64,000 bases of DNA from assembly GCA_900550465.1 (NCBI GenBank), contig URSC01000002.1, positions 151,627 to 215,626 on the forward strand, written 5' to 3'. This document shows, one piece after another, positions 1 through 8,773 of the stretch (positions within the stretch are counted from its first letter, which is position 1; every line of letters starts with the position of its first letter). A model generated the notes under the pieces. That model saw only the letters and a list, made by a program, of their open reading frames with translations, had not been told where the DNA came from and did not search any database. The translations under genes were made by a program, and so were the position numbers. The stretch comes from an uncultured Alistipes sp. (GTDB lineage Bacteria; Bacteroidota; Bacteroidia; Bacteroidales; UBA932).

Positions 1-907
1 CGGTGCCGTTCCAGGAGTTCTCGTCATGGTTGGAAGTGAAGTTCATCTCGATGCTCTCCACTGGCAGCTTGCCCTCGTGCTCCACACGGTAGGCGGCGTA
101 CTCAGCGGCAGTGGCCTTGCCCTGGGCGAGCCTGTTCATAAACGCATGGTTGGACCAGCCGTAGTAGGCGTCGAAGGCGTCGGTCATCAGAGCGGGCTCC
201 TCGGACTCGGCCAGCATGAACAGGTCGGGACGGATCTCCCGGAGCGCCGCCACGGCGTCATTCCAGAAGTCCACCGGCACCTCGTGGGCCACGTCGCAGC
301 GGAAGCCGTCGACACCTACTTCGGATACCCAGTAGGTCATGGCGTCGAGCATGGCGGCACGCATATCGGCATTGTCGTAGTTCAGCTCGGCCACATCGGT
401 CCAGTCGAAGGGAGCCACAGGCGTACCGGTGCTGTCATCCATCACGTACCACTCGGGATGCTCGGCGATCCAGCCGTGGTCGCGGGAGGTATGGTTGGCC
501 ACCCAGTCGAGAATCACCTTGAAGCCCAGCTCATGAGCCTTGTCCACCACGGACTGGAAGTCCTCGATGTCTCCGAACTCGGGATTGATGGCCTTGTAGT
601 CGCGGATAGAGTAGTAGCTGCCCAGCTCCCCCTTGCGCTCCACCTCTCCGATGGGATACACGGGCATGAACCAAAGGATGTCCACCCCGAGTTCCTTGAG
701 CCGGGGCAGATGCTTTTCGAAGGCCTCGAAGGTGCCCTCCTTGGTGTACTGGCGGACATTGACCTCATAGAGGACTGCGGAGGCCGTCCAGTCGGGATGG
801 CTCACGTTGCTCACAGGAGACTGCACCTCCTGTTCTGATTTGCCGGCGCATCCTGCAAGCAGAAGCAGGGCTACGGCCGCAAAAAAGATTGTCTTGATCA
901 TCTTCAT
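1..907 (-). CDS. GH13 alpha-amylase-like lipoprotein (3' end outside window)
   Basis: Secreted, lipid-anchored glycoside hydrolase family 13 enzyme acting on alpha-1,4-glucans. About 302 codons are visible and the gene runs off the left edge. It opens with a lipoprotein signal peptide whose lipobox LLLAGC puts the modified Cys at residue 20. The (beta/alpha)8 barrel signatures are all present: DWVANH (region I), GFRCDVAHEV with the nucleophile Asp (region II), the acid/base Glu in MLAESEE (region III) and NHDEN (region IV). No large B-domain insert is seen, unlike the SusG-like enzyme at 3856-5892. It is the last visible gene of the glucan locus, 146 bases after the GH97 gene, and that gap holds its own -7-like element and a palindrome, so it may be transcribed partly on its own. 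Family assignment is firm; exact substrate (amylase versus pullulan- or oligosaccharide-type) is not determined. Confidence 0.93.
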   Translation of the reverse strand, partial: MKMIKTIFFAAVALLLLAGCAGKSEQEVQSPVSNVSHPDWTASAVLYEVNVRQYTKEGTFEAFEKHLPRLKELGVDILWFMPVYPIGEVERKGELGSYYSIRDYKAINPEFGDIEDFQSVVDKAHELGFKVILDWVANHTSRDHGWIAEHPEWYVMDDSTGTPVAPFDWTDVAELNYDNADMRAAMLDAMTYWVSEVGVDGFRCDVAHEVPVDFWNDAVAALREIRPDLFMLAESEEPALMTDAFDAYYGWSNHAFMNRLAQGKATAAEYAAYRVEHEGKLPVESIEMNFTSNHDENSWNGT

Positions 908-930
908 AATACAATGTTATTTTAGGAAAA

Positions 931-938
931 CAAAATTA
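931..938 (-). promoter_or_regulatory. Candidate -7 element for the GH13 gene
   Basis: Minus-strand TAATTTTG, matching the Bacteroides -7 consensus TAnnTTTG, 23 bases before the ATG at 907. The nearest TTG is about 25 bases upstream, so the -33 spacing is poor. Confidence 0.35.
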
Positions 939-973
939 CTTTCTTCTCACAGTCCCGATGCTTCAACTGCGCT

Positions 974-1013
974 CCACAACGGCAGCGATTTCCGCGATTC
1001 GGTGCCGTTGCGG
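974..1013. repeat. 40-bp imperfect palindrome, copy 1 of a two-copy repeat
   Basis: The arms CCACAACGGCA and TGCCGTTGCGG flank an 18-base centre, in the gap between the GH97 and GH13 genes. Read on the minus strand it matches 33 of 40 positions with the element at 56186-56225. This suggests a dispersed intergenic repeat, possibly a bidirectional terminator or REP-like element. Confidence 0.6.
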
Positions 1014-1053
1014 ATGTCAGTGCAAAGCCAGTGGTATGTTCGCGGACGTTCAT

Positions 1054-3189
1054 TTACTTCTCAACGGGCCGGATTACTACTGCCGCACCACCGCCCGGCG
1101 CCAAGGGAATACGGAGGGTCGCGGATGGTTTCACCTTCTTGGTATAGATCCGGTAGCTCTGAGGATTGGACTCCCAGTCGGCGTCCTCTCCGTCGGCGTA
1201 GACCGTGGCCTCGTATTTCTGGCCGGAGCCTGAGGGGAGGAACGAGAGAGGAATGACGGCCTCGCGGGCATTCTCGTCGGTAACGGCTCCCACGAACCAC
1301 TCCTGCGCGTCACGGGCCTTGCGGGCTACGGTGATGTAGTCGCCCGGCTCTGCCTCCAGGTACCAGGAGTTCTCCCAGTTGAGGGCCACGTCCTTGATGA
1401 ACTGGAAGGCGTCCATAAACCGCTCGTAGTTCTCGGGCAGGTCACAGGCCATCTGCAGGGGCGAGGGCATGGTCACATAGAGGGCCAGCTGCCGCGCCAG
1501 TGTGGTACCGGCCTGCTCTCCGGGCTTGCTGCCGCCCCCGTAGTAGTCCAGCTTGGTCTGGAAGAGGCCGGGAGTGTAGTCCATCGGACCTCCCTTGAGA
1601 CGGGTGAAGGGCAGGATGCAGGTGTGGTCGGGGTCGTTGCCGCCCATCGACTCGAACTCTCCGCCGCGGGCCGACTCCTGAGCCACCCAGTTGGGCCAGG
1701 TACGCATCAAGCCGGTCGGACGCACTGCCTCGTGGCTGTCCACCATGATCTCATACTCGGCTGCGGTACGGACCACATGGATATAGTGGTCGTTCATCCA
1801 CTGCGACGAGTGGTATTCGCTGCGGGGGATGATGTAGCCCACATATCCGGTCTTGACGGAGTGGTAGCCGTGGTCGACCATGTACTGGAAGGCGTCCTCG
1901 AGCTGGCGCTCATAGTCTGCCGCGTTGGAGGCCGTCTCGTGGTGCATGATCATGTTCACGCCTTTCTCCGCAGCGTATGCTGACACTGCGTCTATATCGA
2001 AGTCAGGATAGGGTTTCGTAAACAGGAAATGACGGTCCTTGCGGTAGGAGGCCCAGTCCTCCCAGCCCTCGTTCCATCCCTCGACAAGCACTGCATCGAT
2101 ACCGTGCTCCGCCGCGAAATCTATGTACCTCTTCACGTTCTCGGTATTGGCCGCATGCCTTCCGTTGGGTTTCAGGGCCGAATAGTCAGTAACCCCGGGA
2201 CGCGCCTTCCAGTAGTCGCTGTAGGCCCAGGTAGCACCGGCCCCGGTAAACATCTCCCACCACACTCCCACGAATTTCTGGGGCTTCACCCACGAGGGGT
2301 CCTCGATGGCGCAGGGCTCGTTCAGATTGTAGATCAGCTGCGAGGCCAGGATATCCCGGGCATCGTCACTCACGATGACCGTCCTCCAGGGCGAATTGAA
2401 CGGAGCCTGGAGATAGCCGCGCACCCCGTTCTTGTCCGGCACCAGATGGGCCTTCAGCCGGAAATTCACATCATCCACATCGAGGAGCATGGCGGCATAG
2501 TGCACCAGTGCGGCCTCGTGGATGTTGATGTACAGCCCGTCATCGGAGCGCAGCATCAGCGGGGTCTGCACGGACAGCCCGCCCTCTGCCTTCGTCTCGT
2601 AGGTCTTCAGAGCCAGCCGCCGCTCTATCTCATCCTCCAGCCCGGAGATACGGGCCGTGGAATAGGCAAACTCGTTGGTGTCATAGTCTCCGGGAATGCA
2701 ATAGGCGGTGTGGTCCCCGCTGAGGTTGAACTCAGTCAGTTCCCCGCGCAGGGTAAGGTAATTCACTCCGTCCTGCTCCGGCACCTCATAGCGGAAGCCC
2801 AGGCCGTCATCGAAGAGACGGAAGCGCACCAGCACCTGCCGTCCCGTACCTTCCTGCACCAAGGTCAGGGCCATCTCGTTATAATGGTCCCGCACGCTGG
2901 CATACTCGCCCCAGACCGGCGTCCAGCTCTGATCCACGGTATCACGGCTTACTGCGGCGACGGTAAAGCCCGAAGCCAGGTCCGCCTCATCGCCAGTCAG
3001 CCCGAGACGGCTGGGCAGAATAACGGGCATCCCCTTGTAATCAAGGGCATACACCACTATTCCACCGTTACATTCTACATTCAGGGACAATTCCCCGGAG
3101 GGAGAATTCATCTGCTGCGCCCCCGCACCTGAAGGCAGCACGGCCATCAGGAGAAGAAGGGCAGCAGTCGTTATCAGATTCTTTTTCAT
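1054..3189 (-). CDS. susB: GH97 alpha-glucosidase, SusB-like
   Basis: Periplasmic exo-acting alpha-glucosidase that releases glucose from malto-oligosaccharides imported by SusCD. The 711 residues are the usual family length. There is a signal peptide (about residues 1-25, ending GAGA-QQ), an N-terminal beta-sandwich to about 290, a catalytic barrel at about 300-590 and a C-terminal beta domain. Three glutamates line up with the catalytic set described for Bacteroides thetaiotaomicron SusB (E439, E508, E532) at a constant offset of 21: E418 in MHHETA, E487 in DSHEAVRP and E511 in RGGEFES. This pattern fits the inverting, glucosidase-type branch of GH97 rather than the retaining galactosidase branch. 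It lies 20 bases after the small lipoprotein gene and is probably cotranscribed with it. Confidence 0.95.
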   Translation of the reverse strand: MKKNLITTAALLLLMAVLPSGAGAQQMNSPSGELSLNVECNGGIVVYALDYKGMPVILPSRLGLTGDEADLASGFTVAAVSRDTVDQSWTPVWGEYASVRDHYNEMALTLVQEGTGRQVLVRFRLFDDGLGFRYEVPEQDGVNYLTLRGELTEFNLSGDHTAYCIPGDYDTNEFAYSTARISGLEDEIERRLALKTYETKAEGGLSVQTPLMLRSDDGLYINIHEAALVHYAAMLLDVDDVNFRLKAHLVPDKNGVRGYLQAPFNSPWRTVIVSDDARDILASQLIYNLNEPCAIEDPSWVKPQKFVGVWWEMFTGAGATWAYSDYWKARPGVTDYSALKPNGRHAANTENVKRYIDFAAEHGIDAVLVEGWNEGWEDWASYRKDRHFLFTKPYPDFDIDAVSAYAAEKGVNMIMHHETASNAADYERQLEDAFQYMVDHGYHSVKTGYVGYIIPRSEYHSSQWMNDHYIHVVRTAAEYEIMVDSHEAVRPTGLMRTWPNWVAQESARGGEFESMGGNDPDHTCILPFTRLKGGPMDYTPGLFQTKLDYYGGGSKPGEQAGTTLARQLALYVTMPSPLQMACDLPENYERFMDAFQFIKDVALNWENSWYLEAEPGDYITVARKARDAQEWFVGAVTDENAREAVIPLSFLPSGSGQKYEATVYADGEDADWESNPQSYRIYTKKVKPSATLRIPLAPGGGAAVVIRPVEK

Positions 3190-3209
3190 ACAGTTTATTT
3201 ATTTGTTCT

Positions 3210-3854
3210 TCAGGACAATTCAGCAGCATCGGAGGAGGTCACCCGTCCCCTCCGCACCGGCACCGTGATATCGCTGCCGGCTCCCGCCGCGTTGTGCGAG
3301 TATATGCGGATGCAGGAGTGGTCCATTTCCTCCGCGTTGTCAGGGATGTGAACGGTAAACACTCCCGGCTTGTGGTAGGACAGGCATTTGTGCCCAAGCA
3401 GGGTATTCTGCCACAGGACCAGGTAGCTGGCCGGGGTATTGTCCACCTTGACGGTGAACTCCCTGCCGCCCATGTCGGTTCCCACCACGGTTACCGACGG
3501 GACATCCTGGCTCCGGATGTTTTCCCGCTTGAGCACGATTACTCCGCTTTCCTTCCCTGTGGTCACCCGGACGGTGGAGATATTGCGGGAAGCCGGCCCT
3601 GCCACCACCAGCACCGAATCCATACTTCCCCGGGAGAGCGGCAGCACCGTATAGTCGTCGCAGGTCAGTCCGTCCACACTGCCGATTCCGGGGAAATAGT
3701 CCCGGACTACGAGCAGGGTCGTATCGGACAAGAGCACGCAGGTTCTGGCCGGCCCGGACTCCTCGTCGAAGAACGGGTTACGCTCCACCCTGTATGAGCA
3801 GGATAGTGTCAGCAGTAATGCTGCAGCTGCTATTGCCAATCTCAATGCCTTCAT
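3210..3854 (-). CDS. Small lipoprotein of unknown function within the glucan locus
   Basis: Predicted 214-residue lipoprotein. The start chosen at 3854 gives a good lipoprotein signal (hydrophobic AIAAAALLLTLSC, lipobox LTLSC) and lies one base after the stop of the SusG-like gene (TGA-A-ATG), indicating translational coupling. A longer in-frame reading upstream is only a shadow of that gene. The body is mostly beta-prone, with alternating hydrophobic segments resembling immunoglobulin-like or surface-binding modules, but no family was recognised. Its place between the outer-membrane amylase and the GH97 enzyme suggests a surface or periplasmic glucan-binding role. That is inference only. Confidence 0.8.
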   Translation of the reverse strand: MKALRLAIAAAALLLTLSCSYRVERNPFFDEESGPARTCVLLSDTTLLVVRDYFPGIGSVDGLTCDDYTVLPLSRGSMDSVLVVAGPASRNISTVRVTTGKESGVIVLKRENIRSQDVPSVTVVGTDMGGREFTVKVDNTPASYLVLWQNTLLGHKCLSYHKPGVFTVHIPDNAEEMDHSCIRIYSHNAAGAGSDITVPVRRGRVTSSDAAELS

Positions 3855-3855
3855 T

Positions 3856-5892
3856 TCAGATACTGAATACCACGGAAGAATATGCCCCCATGACCAGACG
3901 GGGTGTCTCCCCGCTGCTGTCCATGGATACCTCTCCCTGGACAGCGACCGTCCCGGTGACGGTGTCGTGCAGGAGGAAGTTGATTTCCGAACCGCTGAAG
4001 TTGTGCAGTACCAGCACGCGGTCGTCCTCATACTCCATTATCCAGGCACAAAGCCCGGGAAGGGCAGTCAGGGTCTCGTTATAGAGGTCGTGGCGCACCA
4101 TGTGGCCGTGAGCGAGGGCAGGGCAGGCATGACGGGCACGGGCAAAATCCTTGTAGACCCGGAAGACGGAGGAGGCGTCGGCAGCCTGCTCGGAGACGGA
4201 GGCCGTAGGAAGGGTAATCTCGGACTTGTCGGTATAGGAGGACAGCTTGGTATTGTAGCTGTCGCCCCAGTTCATGGGGATACGCACATACTCGTCGCCG
4301 TTTTCCTTGACTCCGGTATACCCGAGCTCCTCACCATAGTAGATGTAGGGCTCGCCGCCTGCGGTCAGAAGCACTGCTCCGGCCAGACGCATCTTAGCCG
4401 TGGACTCGCCCAGGTCGCTGCCGGCCCGGTTCTCGTCGTGGTTGGAAAGCTTGGTGGCCTCGATATAGTCGGGACGCACGGCGGCATACTCCTGCTGATA
4501 GGACAGGATTTCCTTGACAAAGGTATTGCCGGTGCCTCCGTTGATACCCTCCGAGAGCCTCCACCAGAAGGAGAACTCGAAGGCCGCGGGCAGGCCGGCA
4601 TAGTAAGGCGCCACCTCATTGTGCTCGGAGAACACCTCCCCCACCATGTAGAAGGGATCCTCTCCGGTGAAGCCCTCGCTCATGGCGTCGTAGAACTTGC
4701 CCAGGAATGTCGGGTTCTCGCTGGAATTGGCATTGTGATAAATGTGCTTCACGGCGTCCAGGCGCATGCCGTCGATGCCGTAGTCAGTCACCCACTGGCG
4801 GCCGATGCGCACCAGCTCCTGGAAGGCCGGGGATTTCTCGGCCTCGTCGGCAGCCCCGTAGTTGAGATCCGCGAACCAGGAGGTCCACATGTGGGAATGA
4901 TAGTAGAGGGTACCGGGCATCAGGAGGTCGGCCACGGCGTTGTTGTCCTGAGAGGTGAAAAGTTCCTTGGGTACACCGTACTCTATCATGGCCTCCGAAG
5001 CGCTCTGTGCCCCGTATTTGGAACCGGCCGGCCACTCATCGGAGTTCACCGGGCGGATCAGGAATCCCCAGGGTGAATCGAAATCCACCGTCAGGGAGTA
5101 CATCCCGCCCCCGTCATCGTAGAACTTCACGTGACGGCCGGGGTCGCCCAGATAGAGGTATTTGTCGCTGTCAGTATCCGGGGCGGTATTCTCCGGGTCT
5201 GCCGGCCCGTCCGTGCGGGTCACGGTGACAGTCGGAGCATCGGGGTCGGTCCAGTCCAGGACAAACTCCATCGTACCCACGGCCTCGTTGCCGGCCACAT
5301 ACCACTGCGAGGCATCATAGCCGTTCGAGCCTTCGGTATTGATCATGGGGATACGCCCGGCCTCTATGTCAGCCCTCGGGTTGTCCGAGAAGATGTAGAA
5401 ATCCCGGTAAGGGCTGTCCGCGTTCTCCTTTGCCTCCAGAAACCAGGGATGATCCTTGCTGCTGTGGTTGAGCACGTAGTCGATATAGATCTTTATGTCA
5501 TGTTCATGAGCGGCACTCACCAGAGCCCTGAAGTCCTCCAACGTGCCGTAATCCGGATTCACGTCCGCATAGTCCTTCACGTCATAGCCGTGATAGGATG
5601 CCGCAGGATGAATGGGCGAGAGCCACAGGGCCGTCGCACCGAGCGAGTCGAGGTAGTCCAGCTTGTCGATGATACCCTGGAAATCCCCTATGCCGTCTCC
5701 ATCCGAGTCCGCAAACGAATACACCAGCAGCTGGTAGGTAATCTCCGCGTTCTTCGTCCCGTCCCACTCTATCGGGTCCGCCGTGACATTACCTGTCAGA
5801 GGCTTTTCCTCTCCTGACGGCTCATTCTCGCAAGAGACGACGGCAGCGCACATAAGCGCCAAAACGATAAGTGATACGTATATTCTGGTCAT
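3856..5892 (-). CDS. susG: SusG-like GH13 surface alpha-amylase
   Basis: Endo-acting outer-membrane alpha-amylase that cuts starch-like polymers into pieces small enough for SusCD import. The 678 residues begin with a lipoprotein signal (lipobox VVSC, Cys 21). Barrel signatures are present: YIDYVLNHSS, GMRLDAVKH with nucleophile D379, MVGEVF with acid/base E419, and KLSNHDEN with D486. Between about residues 205 and 330 a beta-rich segment interrupts the B domain, the same place where B. thetaiotaomicron SusG carries its inserted CBM58 starch-binding module; CBM58 identity is inferred from position and length. It is preceded by a strong hairpin and T-run at 5903-5936, so its expression may be tuned down relative to susCDE. 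Confidence 0.94.
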   Translation of the reverse strand: MTRIYVSLIVLALMCAAVVSCENEPSGEEKPLTGNVTADPIEWDGTKNAEITYQLLVYSFADSDGDGIGDFQGIIDKLDYLDSLGATALWLSPIHPAASYHGYDVKDYADVNPDYGTLEDFRALVSAAHEHDIKIYIDYVLNHSSKDHPWFLEAKENADSPYRDFYIFSDNPRADIEAGRIPMINTEGSNGYDASQWYVAGNEAVGTMEFVLDWTDPDAPTVTVTRTDGPADPENTAPDTDSDKYLYLGDPGRHVKFYDDGGGMYSLTVDFDSPWGFLIRPVNSDEWPAGSKYGAQSASEAMIEYGVPKELFTSQDNNAVADLLMPGTLYYHSHMWTSWFADLNYGAADEAEKSPAFQELVRIGRQWVTDYGIDGMRLDAVKHIYHNANSSENPTFLGKFYDAMSEGFTGEDPFYMVGEVFSEHNEVAPYYAGLPAAFEFSFWWRLSEGINGGTGNTFVKEILSYQQEYAAVRPDYIEATKLSNHDENRAGSDLGESTAKMRLAGAVLLTAGGEPYIYYGEELGYTGVKENGDEYVRIPMNWGDSYNTKLSSYTDKSEITLPTASVSEQAADASSVFRVYKDFARARHACPALAHGHMVRHDLYNETLTALPGLCAWIMEYEDDRVLVLHNFSGSEINFLLHDTVTGTVAVQGEVSMDSSGETPRLVMGAYSSVVFSI

Positions 5893-5902
5893 GGTTCTGG
5901 AA

Positions 5903-5936
5903 CTATAAAAAGGGCGGGCACTTACGTCCCCGCCCT
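5903..5936 (-). terminator. Intra-operon Rho-independent terminator between susE and susG
   Basis: On the minus strand the arms AGGGCGGG and CCCGCCCT (5936-5929 and 5918-5911) enclose a 10-base loop and are followed directly by TTTTTATAG. The stem is 8 perfect GC-rich pairs. It lies after susE and before the hydrolase genes on the same strand, so it is probably a partial terminator. Confidence 0.8.
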
Positions 5937-5970
5937 CCAGTATTTTAGATTGTCGTGTACCTTCGTACTG

Positions 5971-7107
5971 CTACTCTACAGGCTGACCGTAGTCGGAAGC
6001 GCTGAGACGGGCTGTAGGATTCTCCCAATCATTGAGATCAAGATAAATTCTATAGTTTCCGGGCTGAACCGATATGTTTGGTCCTCCTGGTGTAAGAACA
6101 TCCACATCATTCAAAGATTGTCCTTGTGTCTCTACACCCCAATTGGTTTTACTCCAATCAGCATCAAGTCTGAACTTGAACTCCGTTGCAGATGCAACTT
6201 CTATATCAGCGTAGAACTGTCCGTTGCGGGCAATCTGGGTCATCACGATATCATTGTTCCAGTCACCGCCCAGACCTATGATACCTACCTGGTTGAAACC
6301 GTAAACCATATTAAGAGTCAGAGACGACTTCACGAAATGGAAGTTGTAGTAACGGAATGAGCTGTAGTTGGAGATGTTGCCGCTGCCGCCGTCATTCCAA
6401 AGGGTGATGGACGAAGCTTCAGGATCGGTGGAGGTCATATCTCCGGTTCCCCAGTTTCCATTATTCCAGTTCAGTTCGCCTGTAATCTTAAATTTACGCT
6501 TTGTATTATCTGCCCCAAGATCCAGGACACCTACATAATTTTCCTCATCCTCGGCATAACTGAATAAACCTGCATATACTGAGAAATCCCAACTCAAAGG
6601 ATCTCCTACAACATATACCATCGGATAAGTCTTCTCTGCATTATAAGGAGTCACGGTTGATGATATTGTATTGGATACCAGCACATCGACAGTTCCAACC
6701 GGAGCAGACTCACCCATCATCTCGGCCTCGATGCGGAAGTATACGGTCACAGGTACGCTGTGAGGGCATTCGAGCGAGATAAGGGCATTGTTAAGAGTCT
6801 TGGCATCGATGGCGATACCGGCTGTATCGGTGGCGACATTGCCGAGGGACTGCTTCGTGGAGAAGTCCTCGTTGATGTCAGCGTATGCGGTATAGCGGGC
6901 TGCAGTGGCAATACCGTACTCTACCGCAGAGAAGTTCAGAGTCTCAAAAGCCGCTCCGTCCTCGAGGACATAACTCTCGGCGATGGCCTCAAGTACAGGC
7001 TTTACCGCATTCTCAGGATTGTAGGTCACGATTTCCTTCTCGGCGCAGGATGCCAGCGCGAGGATGGAGATCATGGCGGCTGAAGCTATATAGAAAAACT
7101 TTTTCAT
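5971..7107 (-). CDS. susE: SusE-like outer-membrane starch-binding lipoprotein
   Basis: Surface lipoprotein expected to bind alpha-glucan and help retain it at the SusCD porin. The start at 7107 gives MKKFFYIASAAMISILALASC, a clear lipoprotein signal; an in-frame ATG 15 bases upstream (7122) is possible. After the lipobox comes a SusE-type N-terminal beta domain (about residues 25-140), then two tandem modules of roughly 100 residues (about 165-265 and 275-375) with the Trp- and Asn-rich signatures LNWNNGNWG, GLGGDWNND and LDADWSKTNWG typical of SusE/SusF starch-binding modules. It starts 28 bases after susD. There is no separate SusF-like gene. Confidence 0.88.
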   Translation of the reverse strand: MKKFFYIASAAMISILALASCAEKEIVTYNPENAVKPVLEAIAESYVLEDGAAFETLNFSAVEYGIATAARYTAYADINEDFSTKQSLGNVATDTAGIAIDAKTLNNALISLECPHSVPVTVYFRIEAEMMGESAPVGTVDVLVSNTISSTVTPYNAEKTYPMVYVVGDPLSWDFSVYAGLFSYAEDEENYVGVLDLGADNTKRKFKITGELNWNNGNWGTGDMTSTDPEASSITLWNDGGSGNISNYSSFRYYNFHFVKSSLTLNMVYGFNQVGIIGLGGDWNNDIVMTQIARNGQFYADIEVASATEFKFRLDADWSKTNWGVETQGQSLNDVDVLTPGGPNISVQPGNYRIYLDLNDWENPTARLSASDYGQPVE

Positions 7108-7135
7108 ATCGTTTCTTGTCATTTAGCGTTATCTG

Positions 7136-8755
7136 TTAATAACCGGGGTTCTGCTCCAGCTTGTTGTTGGAGTTGATCTCGGTGGTGGGGATAGGATAGA
7201 GATTGTAGCGGTCGTTTACGCTGTTGCCTTCGTATGAGCCGCCCTTCCAGTCCCAGACATACTCTGAGGATGTGAGCAGGCCGAAACGGACGAGGTCCTG
7301 ACGGCGCATGTTCTCCCAGTAGAGTTCACGGGCACGCTCGCTGATGATGGCATCCTCGGTAAGGGGAATTGAAGCCACTCCGGCGCGCTCACGTACTGCA
7401 TCGAGAGCATCCTGACCGTCGGGGCACTTCTCGGAGTGGGAAACAGCCCCATTTAATACTGCCTCAGCCAGCATCAGATATGCATCTGCGGCCCTGAAGA
7501 TGGGATAATCCGTATCGGGATAGGACGAAGTACTGTTGTCGGCAGGCGAATCGTCATGCTTTTTGTTGGTGAACTTCATCTGGCACCATCCGTTGGAGAA
7601 CTGAGAGTTGTCGATAATCTCACGTGAATGGGCCTCTTCACCGAACTCGGAACCGTCAGTAAACAGATACCTCTGGTCCTGCCCCTCCTCACCTTCGAAG
7701 TAATCGAGGAACTGAGGGGTCACTACGAGACCGCCCCAGCCGTCGTTGGTGCCGAGGGCTGCCTGCCATTCAGGATTACCTGAAACGATGGAGCCCTTGA
7801 TTACGAAGTTAGTGCTGCCGTAGGTCTGGATATTGGTGCCGTCGCTCTGCACTGCGAAGATAATCTCGGGGCAGAGGTTGTTGTCTGCAGAGAAGTTCCA
7901 CTGCCAGTCATCTACCAGAGACATGTTGTCGACTATCTTGCTACTCTCATCTGCGCACTCCTGCCATGCGGAGATGACGGGACGGCCCTCAGGGTCATTT
8001 GCCGTGAACACCTCTGCGTTCAGATAGAGCTTGGCAAGCAGCATGGTGGCGAATTCCTGGCTTACACGGCCATACTCGGTTTGTGCCAGGAGACGGAGAC
8101 CGTCGCGGAAGTTGTTCTCACCGGTAATCTCGTTCACCAGCCACTCGTAAAGGTCGTAGCGGAGAATCTGCTCGGGACCTGTCGCACCTACAGAGTTTTC
8201 CTCGGTGGCGAAAGGCACGTTGCCGAAGAGGTCGATGGCGTGGTAGTAACTCAGTGCCCTGAGGGCTCTGGCCTGGGCTATCATATAGTCCATCTCCTCG
8301 CCCTGGAAATCAGAGGCAGCCTGTCCGCGGCGGATGAACTCGTTGCAGAGACCGATCTGGTAGTAGATACGGGAGAACATGGCTGTCACGAACACATCGG
8401 AAGTGGTCCAGCTCAGTCCGTGGAGAGACTTGATGGTCTGGTCATTCCAGCAGGTGCTGGCCTCATCAGTAGAGAGTTCCTGCAGGTGGAAGAGGGCACG
8501 CATGTACTGACCGTAACCGCCGTCAATACCGTCGATGTCGGGAGAGGAGTCAGGACCTTCGGAGGCGCTGACGGACAGACCGCCGTAGCACTTGGCCAGC
8601 AGCTGCTGATATGCCTCGATGCTGTTGAGCACCTCCTCAGGTGTCTCGAGGTTAGGGTCGATAGGCTCCACATTCAGGTCCTGCACGCAGGATGTGGTGA
8701 AGAGGAGCGCGGCCGACGCCATTATAGAAACGAATATTGTGGTTATCTTTTTCAT
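7136..8755 (-). CDS. susD: SusD-like nutrient-binding lipoprotein
   Basis: Lipid-anchored lid protein that closes over the SusC porin and captures malto-oligosaccharides. The 539 residues start with a lipoprotein signal (lipobox FTTSC, Cys 23) followed by DLNVEPIDPN, a common SusD opening. Helical tetratricopeptide-like segments are visible in the N-terminal half (for example IAQARALRALSYYHAIDLFGNVPF), and the C-terminal RagB/SusD region ends with the typical IPTTEINSNNKLEQNPGY. It follows susC after 18 bases and precedes susE, forming the core of the locus. Confidence 0.96.
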   Translation of the reverse strand: MKKITTIFVSIMASAALLFTTSCVQDLNVEPIDPNLETPEEVLNSIEAYQQLLAKCYGGLSVSASEGPDSSPDIDGIDGGYGQYMRALFHLQELSTDEASTCWNDQTIKSLHGLSWTTSDVFVTAMFSRIYYQIGLCNEFIRRGQAASDFQGEEMDYMIAQARALRALSYYHAIDLFGNVPFATEENSVGATGPEQILRYDLYEWLVNEITGENNFRDGLRLLAQTEYGRVSQEFATMLLAKLYLNAEVFTANDPEGRPVISAWQECADESSKIVDNMSLVDDWQWNFSADNNLCPEIIFAVQSDGTNIQTYGSTNFVIKGSIVSGNPEWQAALGTNDGWGGLVVTPQFLDYFEGEEGQDQRYLFTDGSEFGEEAHSREIIDNSQFSNGWCQMKFTNKKHDDSPADNSTSSYPDTDYPIFRAADAYLMLAEAVLNGAVSHSEKCPDGQDALDAVRERAGVASIPLTEDAIISERARELYWENMRRQDLVRFGLLTSSEYVWDWKGGSYEGNSVNDRYNLYPIPTTEINSNNKLEQNPGY

Positions 8756-8773
8756 ATTTCAGATCTCCTTGAT

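Noticed and set aside
26..838. A 270-codon plus-strand open frame at the left edge
   Set aside because: It is antisense to the GH13 gene, whose catalytic regions I to IV are intact on the minus strand.
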